The notes below the pieces were generated by a model that made no database searches, was not told the DNA's origin, and saw only the letters and a list, made by a program, of their open reading frames with translations. The translations under genes and the position numbers were made by a program. Below, piece after piece: positions 1 through 11,015 of a stretch of DNA of 64,000 nucleotides (positions are counted from its first letter, which is position 1; each line of letters begins with the position of its first letter). The DNA comes from Gliomastix tumulicola (taxonomy: Eukaryota; Ascomycota; Sordariomycetes; Hypocreales; Bionectriaceae), in the NCBI GenBank assembly GCA_001599755.1, contig BCHX01000001.1, positions 5,518,001 to 5,582,000 on the forward strand, in the 5' to 3' direction.

Positions 1-469
1 ACCACCTTGGCCGCCATCATATCCAGCGTAGCCGCCGCCGCGGCCACCACCGCTCCAACCGCCTCGTCTGTTACCGCCGGCGGCACCCTGGAAGTTGTTA
101 ACCTCGGGGCCGTTGCCCCAGTTTTGCTGGCGCGCGTTGTAGTTTTGGCTGTGGTGAGGGTTAGCTTTGGTTGCAAAGTAGAAAGTACCATGTGAACACT
201 TACTTGGCCCAGTTGCTGTTGGCAATGCCAGCAGGAGGAGCACCGTTAACAGGCGCCTGAGCCGGGGGAGGGCCGCCAGGAGCAGGAGCAGCAGCCGCAG
301 GAGCAGCAGCGGGAGGAGCTCCATTGACGGGAGGGGGTCCGCCATTCTGAGCAGCACCCTGGGGGCGGTTGCGCATATGGGGAGGGATGTAGGATCGCGC
401 CTGGCCCGGGCCCTGAGGCTGGCCGTCAGGGCCAAGGTTCAATCCTGCCATGTTGAGCTGGTCCGCCAT
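1..469 (-). CDS. ded1: ATP-dependent RNA helicase DED1, N-terminal part (cut by left window edge)
   Basis: Exons 469-204 and 148-1 with a 55-nt intron (203-149; donor GTAAGT, acceptor CACAG). The protein starts MADQLNMAGLNLG and soon has RSYIPPHMRNR, the N-terminal signature of fungal DED1 (its IPPHMR element is the eIF4E-contact region in the family). A Pro/Ala/Gly-rich stretch, an Asn/Gln patch and a Gly/Arg-rich segment follow. The DEAD-box core lies beyond the left edge and is not seen. In the family this helicase unwinds 5' UTRs during translation initiation in the cytoplasm. The start at 469 fits the conserved N-terminus; a longer in-frame reading up to 712 is leader sequence. Identity rests on the N-terminus only. 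Confidence 0.85.
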
Positions 470-2056
470 GTTGGATGTCGTAAGATGTCCTTGAGTTGGG
501 CGGGGGAGGCTGGTTCGTGGTGATTTTCGATTCGAAATAGACTGTGTCGTAGACAAAGGCGTGTCTCGGTCGCAATCACTCTCAGAGGGACTGAAAAGAG
601 TGAAAGATTGGAAAAGAGGACTCGTAAACACGACGGAAAATGCTGAATGAAGGTAGAGAAAAATGAAATCAGAGGAAAAGTCTCTGCATGCACTTTTGTG
701 TTTACCTCCCAACGAATTAGATTTTTCTTTTCTTGGGCAGAAATGAAATCAACGTGAGCTTGCAAACTCCCCTCGAAGAACACGACTGACTCTTCAAAGG
801 AAAGAAACAAGGAAAGACGGAATGCCGTAGGATGGCAGATATGGGGGGGAGAGAGGAAAGGGTTTTTGCGAGGAGAGGGTTAAGGGAGTTGTGGAAGTGG
901 AAGAGGGAAGAAGAAAAAGGGTCGATTGAAAGTTGGGAGGCGAAAAGGAAGGGGAGAAAAATTAGTTATCAAATTCGGGTTAGTGGCGTTGGCGGCAGGA
1001 CCGGGCGGTGAGAATTTTTGGAACCTAGAGGCAAGTGCGAGTGACGTGACTCGTAGGTACATGTCACTACCATCACGCGGGGCGGTACTGCAGCGGTACC
1101 ACCTGCTCCACAGTTCACACACCCTCGACACCCTTACAGTTTGCCCAACAGCCCTACTTGGCCTGTTAGCCTGACATGCAGAGTCGCATCGACCAATTCC
1201 TGACGAGATCAGGTTCTAGAAAGATTCTTCTGGGTGCTGCCCAAGGTGGGATTGACTCATGCGCGAGTGAGGCGTGCCTCGTCTGTAGTACCTGCCTGGA
1301 GATGCGTGTAACCTCAGTTGAACCTTCCCTGGAGGGTGACAGAAGTGGGACTCTGTTTCCATCCTCTCTTGTCTATTGTCTCGCAAGTCTGCCCCGTAGA
1401 AATCCAAGAAATCAGGGCATGGAGATGAGAGAGTAATTACTGCGGACTGATGGGATTGCTATATTTAGTTGACAAGACTCGCATGTCCTGATCAGATCGA
1501 ATATTGGAGTCGAGGCTAACAACAATGCAAGCGTGTTTGTACGAGGCAGGTGTCCTCCCATTTGTGTCAGCCAAATGCCCCTCGCGTGAAAGCGCTGAGG
1601 CACCGCTCGCTCTTTGTTGTACCACCAACTAATCAGCTCGGTCGAGCATACCAGAAGGACATGGATGGAAAAAGAACACCAGGTGCGTTGCGTTACCTAC
1701 ATTACTGGTCTTTATCTGAAATTTCGCCACTGTTCTTACGCAGCGTCATATTTTCTAGTCGGTGAGGAAAGAGAGATGGCGGTGCAGATAGTGCACCAGC
1801 TGAGTGGGCTCAGCCGACGAATTGCACGTGAGGCTTGGTAGGCGAAGGAGCTGCCCGCCCGTGACGTGTTGCTTCGGATCGCCAGCACATCAGTGATATC
1901 ACCTCGAGTATCTCATGACATTTCTCTTTTTATCATTAAGAAGTCCCCACGTTTCCAACCTCGTAAAAGTACACGTGAGTTTGATACGTAGTTGTGGTCC
2001 GCCCGCCCCGGGGGCCTGCTGCTCGCTCACCGCCCATCGGATCTACTTCCTGGACG
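470..2056. other. Intergenic region between ded1 and pre1
   Basis: About 1.6 kb. The part next to ded1 (470-1100) is Ser/Leu-type open frame without conserved features and is best read as the ded1 promoter and 5' leader. From 1100 to 2056 I see only short unsupported ORFs and no repeats or RNA genes. Confidence 0.6.
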
Positions 2057-2852
2057 CTAAGCGCACTTGACCACCCGGTCGTCGTCAAACTCGATGTCGA
2101 CGATGCCGTCCGCCTTGATCGCCTTGACCACCATGCCCTTGAAGTCGATCGGTAACCGTCGCTTGAGCTCGTCGGTGCACTTCTCCATGAGCTTGATGCC
2201 CTGCCCCAGCGTGATGTCGGGATGGTGGTGCTTGTCCAGGATCGACAAGCAGTAGTACCTGGGATATGTCAGCTTTGCCCTTCCAACATCCAGCGAGTCA
2301 TCTGCGACTGCAGGCGTTCTCAACATACTGTGCATAGCCGTGTGCGGCGTACGGAACCTGAACAAGCGACGCTAAGTAATCCAACCAGTACAGAGCTGGC
2401 TTGCCGGTGATGGGGTCGACGCCGCCCATCAGCAGGTTGACATTGTAGGGCTTTCGCGAACGGAGACTCGACGCAAGCTCTCCCCGGACGAAGTGCGCGA
2501 GACCCGACGGTGATAGGTCGGTCTCGTTCCGCATGGAGTAGAGCTGGGCGTTTCGTTGGATGTACTCGGCGAATTGGACTGCCCCGGAATCAGCAAACAC
2601 GCCCATCTAGAGCTGCTCGGAGCTCCTCCATACCTGTGTCACCGGCCTCTCCAGAGAAGGCGAGCAGTGTGTGCTTGTTCAGCGCCCTCGTCTTGTCGTC
2701 GGAAGCTTTGAGGATGGTGGCACCTCGCATCGCAGCCTTGGAGGCCGCGATGATGGTGAAGTCTTTCCCAGTGATGCCCAGAAGAACCTCCCTGGCAGAA
2801 TGGTCAGTACTAATCAATGCTACCCGGCGAGCATATGGAGTTCCCCTTACAT
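2057..2852 (-). CDS. pre1: 20S proteasome subunit beta-4 (Pre1/PSMB2 type)
   Basis: Exons 2852-2851, 2791-2634, 2578-2329 and 2258-2057 (introns of 59, 55 and 70 nt) give 203 residues, close to yeast Pre1 (198). The first coding exon is only the bases AT: the start codon is split by the first intron (donor GTAAGG, branch point TACTGAC, acceptor GCCAG), and splicing gives MEVLLGITGKDF, the expected family N-terminus. Further hallmarks are KASDDKTR, FSGEAGDT, VQFAEYIQRN and MDFKG-like IDFKGMVVK near the end. The N-terminal catalytic Thr of active beta subunits is absent, as expected for beta-4, a structural ring subunit. The gene is divergent from rrp9 across 387 bp. Confidence 0.95.
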
Positions 2853-3239
2853 TTTGCGTTGCTGGCTGTTGTAATGAGGTGGAAGGGTAGTTTGGTGGAG
2901 GGCTGAAGCTTGTCCCGCCGAGTCGAGAGCTCCTCTGAAGCGCTCTAGGCTGTAGCGAGGCGCGTCAGTGACGGTGCCAGCGTCTCACGCACCGGAAAAA
3001 CCGTTAGTCCAGGTTTTGCAGGTAGCGATTCGTACCGCTTTGTACCTAAATCGGAAGTGGGGCATTCTGAGAAGCGACCCACCACCCAACCCCATCATTG
3101 GTGAACTTTTTTTTTCTTGCTTGTCGATAGGAAGTAACTCCAAATCAGGCCCAGCAAAAAAAAAAAAAAAAAAAAAAGTCGTAGACGACCATGATGCTGC
3201 ACCGGTGAAAGGACAATCCCACGCCCTTCGTCCTCAACC
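2853..3239. promoter_or_regulatory. Shared divergent promoter of pre1 and rrp9
   Basis: 387 bp lie between the two start codons, so both promoters and leaders must fit here. It contains a T9 run (about 3108-3116) and an uninterrupted run of 22 A (3156-3177), about 60 bp upstream of the rrp9 start. Such poly(dA:dT) tracts exclude nucleosomes in fungi. No TATA box is obvious. Confidence 0.6.
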
Positions 3240-5003
3240 ATGTCCTCCTTTTTCACTTCTACAGCCTCTCAAAAGAAGCGCAAGAGACCAGCTGCAGCAG
3301 CCTCTGAAGCCCCAAAGAAAAGATTCGCAGCCTCGAGCAGAGGCGGTCCTTCGAAGAGCACAGGGCGCCCCACCAACAGAAAAGTCGAGAGAGAAGCCGC
3401 CGCCGACGACGACTCAATATCTGGCAGCAGCGACGAATCCGAAGATGGCGAGCGCAGCTTTGACGGTGTCTCTGGCGGGGAGAGGAGCGATCAGGAGGTA
3501 GAATCGGACAATGAGGGCGAGACGGCCGCCGAGAAGAGACTGCGCTTGGCGGAGCGGTATCTCGAGAATGTCAAGGAGCACGTGGACGATGTAGGCTTCG
3601 ACGCGGCCGACATTGACCGCGACTTGATCGCCGAGAGGCTGCAGGAGGATGTTGCCGAGTCCAAGGGAAGAATTTACCGCCAATTGGCATCCGGATTGGC
3701 CTTTAGCAAGGCGACAAGGACGTTCTTCCGGACCAACACAAGCACCATCACCTCGATAGCCGCCTGCGCACCACACGTCTACACCACTACGAAAGATCTC
3801 CACCTACAGAAGTGGAAGACGCAAGAGCTTCCGCAATATCAGTACCCGCAAACGACGAAGCGGAAACCAAAGAAGACAGCCCCTCCCAAGAAACGACCGG
3901 AGCTCTCAGCCTGGCTCAAGGGCGATACGAGAAAGTCACACGATGCAGACTATCAGAGGCACTCCCACCGGATCCTAGCCGTGGCCGCCTCGGCAGACGG
4001 GAAGTATGTCGTGACGGGAGGTCAGGACCGGAAGCTCATCATCTACGACGCGGCCACGCTGAAGCCAATCAAGGTCTTCACCCACCACAGGGACGCCATC
4101 ACCGGCCTCGCCTTCCGCCGAGGCTCGAACCAGCTATACTCATGCTCCAAGGACCGCACAGTCAAGGTGTGGAGCATCGACGACCTGGCCTACGTCGAGA
4201 CGCTCTTCGGCCACCAGGACGAGATCCTCGACATCGACGCCCTGGCCCAGGACCGGTGCGTCAGCGTCGGTGCCCGTGACCGCACCGCCCGTCTCTGGAA
4301 GGTCGCCGAGGAGACCCAGCTCGTCTTCCGCGGCGGCTCGGCAGACAAGAAGTCGAAGCGTCTGCCTCGAGAGGGTAGCATAGATCGCATCTCCATGCTC
4401 GACGATGACCTCTTCGTCACCGGCAGCGACAGCGGCGCCATCGCCCTGTGGAGTGTATCGAAGAAGAAGCCGGTCTGCATCGTGCCCTTAGCTCATGGTG
4501 TTGACCCTGCAGTCATCCCCAAAGACGAGGAGCGGCAAGCCGGCGAGCCGGAGCTACTGCCTACTCCTCGCTGGATCACATCTCTGAAGACCATACCCTA
4601 TTCCGATGTCTTCTTTAGCGGCAGCTGGGACGGTTTTGTACGAGTGTGGCGGCTGAGCGACGACAAGAGAAATATTGAGTCTCTGGGCGTTCTATCCGAG
4701 CATGGTTCGGCACATCACGACTCCGCTCAGCCGAATGGCACTCCCCTCACCAATGGCCATACGTCGAAATTGAGCCCCATCAGAGGCGTGATCAACGACC
4801 TTGCTGTCTTCGAACGAGGCGAAAGGGGCAAAGATGGACTTTGTGTTGTTGCCGCCGTTGGCAATGAGCATAAGTTGGGAAGGTGGAAGGCAGTATCTGG
4901 TTCTCGAAACGGCTGTGCCATCTTCGAGGTCCCCAAGATTAAGATACCCCAGGAAAATGGTGCGGAGCACAGCTCCGAGGGGGATGACGAGAGCGATAAC
5001 TGA
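3240..5003 (+). CDS. rrp9: U3 snoRNP WD40 protein Rrp9 (U3-55K)
   Basis: Intronless, 587 residues. The N-terminus is basic with nuclear-localisation-type patches (QKKRKRP, PKKR), then a Glu/Asp/Ser-rich stretch (about 50-105), the conserved RRP9 helical region (EKRLRLAERYLENVKE at about 100) and WD40 repeats from about residue 240 (HSHRILAVAAS, KYVVTGGQDRKLIIYD, YSCSKDRTVKVWS, FSGSWDGFVRVWR). In the family it binds the U3 snoRNA B/C motif and works in the SSU processome on early pre-18S rRNA cleavages in the nucleolus. Utp13, another SSU-processome WD40 protein, is encoded at 46-49 kb in this window. Confidence 0.93.
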   Translation: MSSFFTSTASQKKRKRPAAAASEAPKKRFAASSRGGPSKSTGRPTNRKVEREAAADDDSISGSSDESEDGERSFDGVSGGERSDQEVESDNEGETAAEKRLRLAERYLENVKEHVDDVGFDAADIDRDLIAERLQEDVAESKGRIYRQLASGLAFSKATRTFFRTNTSTITSIAACAPHVYTTTKDLHLQKWKTQELPQYQYPQTTKRKPKKTAPPKKRPELSAWLKGDTRKSHDADYQRHSHRILAVAASADGKYVVTGGQDRKLIIYDAATLKPIKVFTHHRDAITGLAFRRGSNQLYSCSKDRTVKVWSIDDLAYVETLFGHQDEILDIDALAQDRCVSVGARDRTARLWKVAEETQLVFRGGSADKKSKRLPREGSIDRISMLDDDLFVTGSDSGAIALWSVSKKKPVCIVPLAHGVDPAVIPKDEERQAGEPELLPTPRWITSLKTIPYSDVFFSGSWDGFVRVWRLSDDKRNIESLGVLSEHGSAHHDSAQPNGTPLTNGHTSKLSPIRGVINDLAVFERGERGKDGLCVVAAVGNEHKLGRWKAVSGSRNGCAIFEVPKIKIPQENGAEHSSEGDDESDN

Positions 5004-5427
5004 GCATGAACTTATATTGGGCTTCACTGTACATTTTTAACAATGAATCACCTCAGTCTCTGTAGACTATTCTATCCACACCACGATGACACGTCTACCA
5101 GCATGGAACTGTTGAAAACTGGTGCATTATATGAGAAGATCCGGGGTATTGTACTAACGCCGACGAAATATAGGAGGACCTAGTCTTCTCTATCGCCCAT
5201 CCCCATGTGAAATCTGCAAGTCCAGTGACATGATCTGAACAATTTGAAAACCTTGCCAACGTAACGCCAAAGCTATAACCGCTACTCTGAGCCTTGAAGA
5301 AAAATCGTAGAAGATCGTGAGGAATGCAGCAGCAAAATCAAGTCTCCACCACCCTGTCTCCAACCCTCCCCTCTCTTTTGTCATCTGCGCATAAAGACAT
5401 TAAAGAAGAATCTTGCTAAAGCTGCGA
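5004..5427. other. Intergenic region between convergent rrp9 and ulp2
   Basis: 424 bp between two stop codons. It should hold both 3' UTRs and terminators. No gene or repeat is seen. Confidence 0.6.
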
Positions 5428-8400
5428 TTACTCTATAGATTGCTGAATGCCCTCATCTTGAGGGCTCTGCCTCGGAGATGGTCGCTCGCGACTGGGCGGT
5501 GCGAGCGTGAAGTAAGCCGAAACTGTCGGCTGTGCCTCTGATGCCATCGATTCGTGGTTTGGCAACAGAGGGCCAACTATCTCCTCCTCGTCGTCCTTTT
5601 CAACCGATGGCTGGATCGAATGTTCCTGCTCGAATTCCATCCTATGTTTCTTCTGGTTCCTCTTCCTCTTCTTCTTCTTCTCTAGTCTCCTTAAAGTCGA
5701 TGCACCCTCTGAATCGGAGCTTGGGATCCTCTTAATAAACGGCACGCCGTCGACAGAGTTGATCAACACTGATGGTGGCTCACTTCTCAGCCGGTCGCTC
5801 TTTGCTGGTGATGACGGGGCCGAGAAGAAGGCCTCTCCTGAGCCTTCACTGCTACTGCTCTTTGGTTGAGAGGCAGGGCTGTCGCTATCGGTCGTGACAC
5901 TCTTCACCTTGAGTGGTGAATGAGGAGGTAGGGTTTGATTAGTCGCCTCTAAGGTTGGAAGGATCCCTTCAACAGTTGCTGATCCTGCGCCCACGGGCAG
6001 TTCCGCCAAACCCTCCCCAGCATTGGAGTCTTTAAAGGGCTCTTTGGTCGGAGCATTTTCGGCTAGAGGATTTCCCCTTGCCAATGTTTTCGCAGTATCT
6101 GGTGATGACGGCTTGGAAGTAGGGGGACCAGAGGAGGGCGCACGAGATTGCAACACAGAGTTGTTGCCAGAGAGATCTGACACGCCAGCTGCCGCTGCCT
6201 GCTTTTGAAGTTTCAACGCCTTCTTCTTGGCTTGCTCGTCCGCTAATCGAACTTGTTGCTCCCTTTGTAGGCTGAAGAGAAGATCTCGGATCTTGGTCCT
6301 CAGCTCCTGCGGCTTGATATCCCAGTCTAGCTTCTCCTTCTGAAGAAGACGCCTCGCGGCTTCATCTGGATCCTTCAAGAACTCTTCCATGTAACCGAGG
6401 ACGAAAACTCCGCAGTCACAGAAATTGTTCTGACGAGGAACATCTTTGCTCTTCATGCCACCCGGGAGAAATGGCAACTCAATCCCCTTCTTGTCCTGGG
6501 CCTCGTTCTCGAGATATGTCTTGAGTGTCTTACAGGTCCCAGAATGTGAGCCGTCAAGCGAGTCCAGAGTGATAATTTTAGGGGTTTTGGTGTCGGCCTT
6601 GGACGAGTTGTCTCCGATGGGTTGTCTTGGTTTGAGCTGCTCTGGAGAGAGCCGGGTGGGAGATGGGACGTCGTCCAAGATTCGAACAGTTCGTGGCGAA
6701 CTGAGATCGTCATCTATCGGAATTGGCTGGCCTTTGGCTGGCGATCCTGAAGCATTTGGGGTTGACATGTGGCCAGCCTCCCCATCTTGGCGCCCAGCCT
6801 TGTCTTGCTCTGAAGACTGTGCGTTAGGAAGAATCTGCCCGACGTTGCAGATGATGGCCAAGTACCAGTGTGAGTGTTCGTTCACAGGCACTACAATATA
6901 GTCGTATGAGAACAGGTCAATCCTGGCCGTCCAGCTTTTGACGCCCTCGTACTTGGCGGACGACTTGAGCTTCTCGAAGAAAAAGCTGCTGAAAATGTGT
7001 ACCTTTTGGAGTACTTCAGGTCGGTTCCGCTCCAGTTCTGCCTGCAGGTAGCGTAGATAGAAGCTGATGAGGTTGTCATTGAGAAACTCTCCGTCATCGA
7101 GCCGCGCAATATCATCCACGTCGACAGTGGCACGATTCTTCCCCGTAGCTGGGTAGACTAGCGACTTCTTCCACTGAGTCTGCCAGCCGGGATTCTTCTG
7201 AGTCCACGGGTCTGGTTTAACTTCCTCAAAGGGATTGATGCTGGGAGAACGACGTCGTGCTGTATACGTGCTGGTAGTAGACCGAAGTGATCTGCCGGTG
7301 AAACGGACTTCATCATGTGCTTCGGGTGCTCCCGTCAAATCCTGGCATGCAGACATCCGATCTGACGTCGAGGATGCAAGTTTGTCGACTAGTCTCTCAC
7401 GCCGTGGTCTCGTCAAATCTGTTTTTCTCAGCTCGCGTCGTACGGGCTCGGCATTGTCCTCCCAACCCCCGGAGTAAGTGCGAGACCAATGATGTTGAGA
7501 GTTCGTCCTGACCCTTGACTGAGGAGACTTGGCGATGATAGCGTTCTTCTCTTCGAAGTTTTTGGCCAGCCGTTTGGCGTTCCAGAAAATTTTCTCCAGT
7601 CTGTCCCTAAGCAGAGGGTTAGTGTTATCGACATGCCTTGTTCGGAATGCTGACTTACGGCTCCCGTTCTTCCCCCTGCCCCTGCTTAAAGGGTATACGC
7701 TGGACAAATTTCGTAGCAGCTTCCGGGCTCTCAAAACACAGAACCATCTGAGGGGGACTACCAGAGCTGCTCTGTCTTAGTATTGAGACATATGGGCTGT
7801 TCGTGATAGAGTGGGTGAATTTCAGGATGGTGCGCAGCACGATTTCGTAGGGACTTCCGGTGGCGGGCTGCTCGTTAACATAGAAGTGGAAGGTACGGGT
7901 TTCCTCATCAAACACCAGCGCCGCCTCCTCATCGGGTGACGACTCCCAGGATTGCTTCCCTGCGACGACTCCTTTCAGGTTGAAACTAGTATCTAGCTTC
8001 TTCTGGCTGCCAGACCTTCGTGACGAGCGGAATTTTGTTGGCGTGATGTCGGCCTTGGAGAGGGAGTTCCGGTTTGATTCGCGAGAGTCGACAGAATCAA
8101 AATTCGTGAGCCGCCTCCTTTTCTTGCCGCCCGCTGAGCCCGAGCCTATTGGTGCGAGTTCGTCCTCTGATTCCTGGATCTCCTCTGCTGTGTTGTATGT
8201 CGTCCATGCCCGCTTGATTGGTATTTCCACGTGACTGATTGTACGCCCTCGTCTGCCGTTGACCTGCGGGCTGGTGACATCTAGAACGGTGTTGGCTCGC
8301 GGCAGTTCATCGATATCATCCACCGCAAGGACGTCGGGGCTGTCGGGCGATCTCGAAGCGGTAAAGGGATCCCGATCTTTGGCGATGACAAGGCTCGCGC

Positions 8401-8812
8401 CTCTCCGTTTTCTTCTTGCTCTCGATCTCTTTCCCACCAATTCAACTCCTGCCCCGCGATACTCAGGGACCACGGCTTTTGCCAGGGGGGCCTTCCCGGT
8501 GCTGGATTGACTCCTTACGTCAAATGGATCCTCGACTGATCCATCCTGAATGGTGATCTCCTGTCGGTCTCGTTGGGTTTGGGTTCTTGGGAAGTAATGG
8601 GACCGCTGGAGGTTCGAGCTCTGCGTGCTGTCGCGTCTCGCCCGTTTCGCAGGTGGTCTGTCGCTCGATCGGAGGGTGGCCTGGCTTGCCGGACGGTCAA
8701 GGGTGTTGATCCTCGCTATCGGCGTCGCATTCAGGTTTTTCTTCAGAAGGTTTAGCAAGCGGTAGTGGCTGGTCTGCGAAGCGGCACTACAAACCAGATG
8801 CTCTTTCCCCAT
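5428..8812 (-). CDS. ulp2: Ulp2/SENP6-7-type SUMO protease (C48 family)
   Basis: Exons 8812-7659 and 7606-5428 (52-nt intron, donor GTAAGT, acceptor CTTAG) give 1110 residues. The cysteine protease domain runs from about residue 540 (LDDGEFLNDNLISFYLRYLQ) to about 830. The probable triad is His631 (NEHSHWYLAI), Asp733 (ITLDSLDGSHSG) and Cys783 (QNNFCDCGVF), with Gln777 as the oxyanion residue. Roughly 85 low-complexity residues separate the His and Asp blocks; such an insertion marks the Ulp2/SENP6/SENP7 branch, which trims poly-SUMO chains in the nucleus. The N-terminal ~500 residues and the Ser/Pro-rich tail look disordered. A Lys/Arg cluster (EKKKKRKRNQKKHR) near the C-terminus is a likely nuclear signal. 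The start is the first ATG of the open frame; a further 5' exon cannot be excluded. Confidence 0.88.
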
Positions 8813-10011
8813 ACTGCTCTCCGGTGCCCTTTGACGAAGGTCAGCGGCTGTATGCTGGGACTGTGTTGGAAGCTCGGAGAGGTCCTACCCATAGTCTGGG
8901 AGTGAGCTGGCATGGGAGTGGTATCGGCCGAATGGACTGCGCACGCAGGCAAGAGGCTGTTAGCATGCGCCACACGGTTGGGAGTGGCAATGAGGGAGGC
9001 AGCAGGATTAATGACTCACTCCCATGAGGTCTTTGAAGCAGACTTCTTCCCAGAGATCTGCGGCGAGGCACGTTGGCGCTTTGTGTGGTCCAGTTTCAAG
9101 AGTGGTCAGTGGGGAGCAGCCCGGCCTGCTGCCCCAGCCGTCAACTTGGACGAATAAAGTAAGAGGGCTGTAGAAGGAGGAAGACAAAATAGAAAGAGAC
9201 CGGCAGTGAGAGAAACAAGGGCGGTGAAGTCGGCCGCGCAGATTAGCAGCGCTGGTCTAAGTCGCTGTAAGCGGGCTTCGAGAAAGTTCGTGGGATTTCG
9301 TTCGTTGGCGGTTAAACATTGAGGCAGGTGACGATGGCACTGGGTCGCAGTTGCTTTCTGCCAAGGTGCCTGGAAAAGGCCGAAAGAGGTTAGTGGGGCA
9401 CTGTGCATGAAGATGTCTAGCGGGGGACAAAAAGATGCGGCTTGTCTCAGAGGCATTGATGGAAAGAATTGCTGCTCCTATTTAGTCAGAGCTTCCATGG
9501 TCTTTCACGCCCACCAAACCGATACGAGTTCCTTCTTGCAGAGTTCCAATATTGAGAATTCAACCCAGTCTGCAAATCACGAATATGAGATAGGGGAAAT
9601 TATTCACAAATGCGTAGCTTCATTTGAGCTTTTATATGGTGTCACAGCTTTCTCATGGTTCTTCCAGGCAGGCAGTGCCACAAGCCGGGATTGTCTTCCA
9701 AAAGGCACCAGACTCCAGACGGGATTCAATTGTGGATCCTGCGACACCCTGCGGTGTCTCTAGAGCTCTGTCACTTCGACCCTAGAAACGTGTCCATAGG
9801 CGCAACGACCATCCTCCCACTCGCCCAAACGATACCTCAGCCTGCTGCTTCTCCTTCTAGGAGAACACGACGGCCAATCCAGGCGAGAACACAACGTATT
9901 AAACCACGTCTAGAATAATACCAAACATAATAACCAACTGCCACTCTGCTCCCGACCAAGAACCAAAACGACAGCTAGCTGCAGCCACAGCAGCCGCCAC
10001 CACCGCCCACC
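8813..10011. promoter_or_regulatory. Divergent intergenic region between ulp2 and spc3
   Basis: 1.2 kb upstream of both genes. ORFs up to 118 codons occur here but show no conserved motif, no splice-consistent extension and no domain. The last 40 bp before spc3 are CAG/CAC-rich (agccgccaccaccgcccacc before the ATG). Confidence 0.5.
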
Positions 10012-10752
10012 ATGCACAGCACCTTCACCCGCATCCAGAACGTCTTCGGCTTCTTCACGACCGTCGCCTTCGCCCTCGGCGCCTTCATCGCCGTCACCGA
10101 CATCTTCGCCCCGCGCACGCCCTCCGCCTCGCTCATCAAGCCGACAAATGTCCAGGTCGTCAAGGGCCGCCCGCACTACTACAGCTCCAAGAAGGAGGAG
10201 TACGCCATCCTCAAGTTCTCGCTCGAGGCGGACCTCTCGTCGCTCTTCACGTGGAACACCAAGAACCTGTTCGTGTACGTTACGGCAGAGTGGCCGGCGG
10301 CGGCGGACGGGAACGTGACGAACGAGGCGGTCATCTGGGATTCCATCATTACGAGCCCGAGCGCGGATCACCTGCAGAACTTGGGGCCCAAGGCTATGAA
10401 GGAGCTCAAGGCGAGCGCCAAGGGAAAGTCTATTGCGCCTGAGAGGTTCGCCCTTCCAAATGTCGTCTTTTCGAAATGGGAATACTTGCTGACAAGTGAT
10501 ATATACAGAGGTATCCTTAAGCTCAAGAACCAGAAGCCCAAGTACCAGATCACCCACCCGAGCGGCAAGATTGGCGAGACGGACGACGTCAGGTTAAAGC
10601 TTAACTACAACGTGCAGCCCTGGGTCGGCCCTTTGACCTGGAACCAGGACGTCACGTACTTCAAGTGGGAGGCAGTCAAGGATGGCGCGAGCGAGCCCTT
10701 CGCGCTCCCTGCTGTCAGGAAACCCTCCCAGGAGAAGAGGCCGGTAAATTGA
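10012..10752 (+). CDS. spc3: Signal peptidase complex subunit Spc3
   Basis: Exons 10012-10445 and 10509-10752 give 225 residues. One uncleaved transmembrane segment near the N-terminus (about residues 12-31, FGFFTTVAFALGAFIAV) precedes a lumenal domain with the family landmarks FSLEADLSSLFTWNTKNLFVYV, NEAVIWDSII and NVQPWVGPLTW. In the family it is an essential subunit of the ER signal peptidase, holding the catalytic subunit and substrate at the lumenal face. The intron (10446-10508, GTTCGC...CTGAC...ACAG) is 63 nt long with no in-frame stop, so the genomic frame reads through it. I removed it because GKSIAPERGILKLKNQKPK then matches the spacing of related proteins, while the 21 extra residues do not look like the family. 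Confidence 0.92.
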   Translation: MHSTFTRIQNVFGFFTTVAFALGAFIAVTDIFAPRTPSASLIKPTNVQVVKGRPHYYSSKKEEYAILKFSLEADLSSLFTWNTKNLFVYVTAEWPAAADGNVTNEAVIWDSIITSPSADHLQNLGPKAMKELKASAKGKSIAPERFALPNVVFSKWEYLLTSDIYRGILKLKNQKPKYQITHPSGKIGETDDVRLKLNYNVQPWVGPLTWNQDVTYFKWEAVKDGASEPFALPAVRKPSQEKRPVN

Positions 10753-11015
10753 GATTACCCTCATGTGTCATATGATCAGAAAAATAGAAAAAAGGCGTCA
10801 TAAACGTGGCAGAATCTGTCTCTTATCTTTACAATTACAATAGCGCGTGAACACCTCGCGGAATGTAGGCGACCCTGTCCAGCTCTCTACCAGTACCCAT
10901 AGTAGCACAAGAAAGAAACCCAGACAATTCCCAGTCGCCTGCTAGATAGGAGAGCAAACCAGCCCAAAAAATAACACCCATCCCATAAACATGACACCTA
11001 GCATGTCCCGTCAAA
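10753..11015. other. Intergenic region between convergent spc3 and xrn1
   Basis: 263 bp holding both 3' UTRs. No other feature is seen. Confidence 0.6.

Noticed and set aside
9407..9763. 118-codon frame between ulp2 and spc3
   Set aside because: No motif and no link to adjacent exons.
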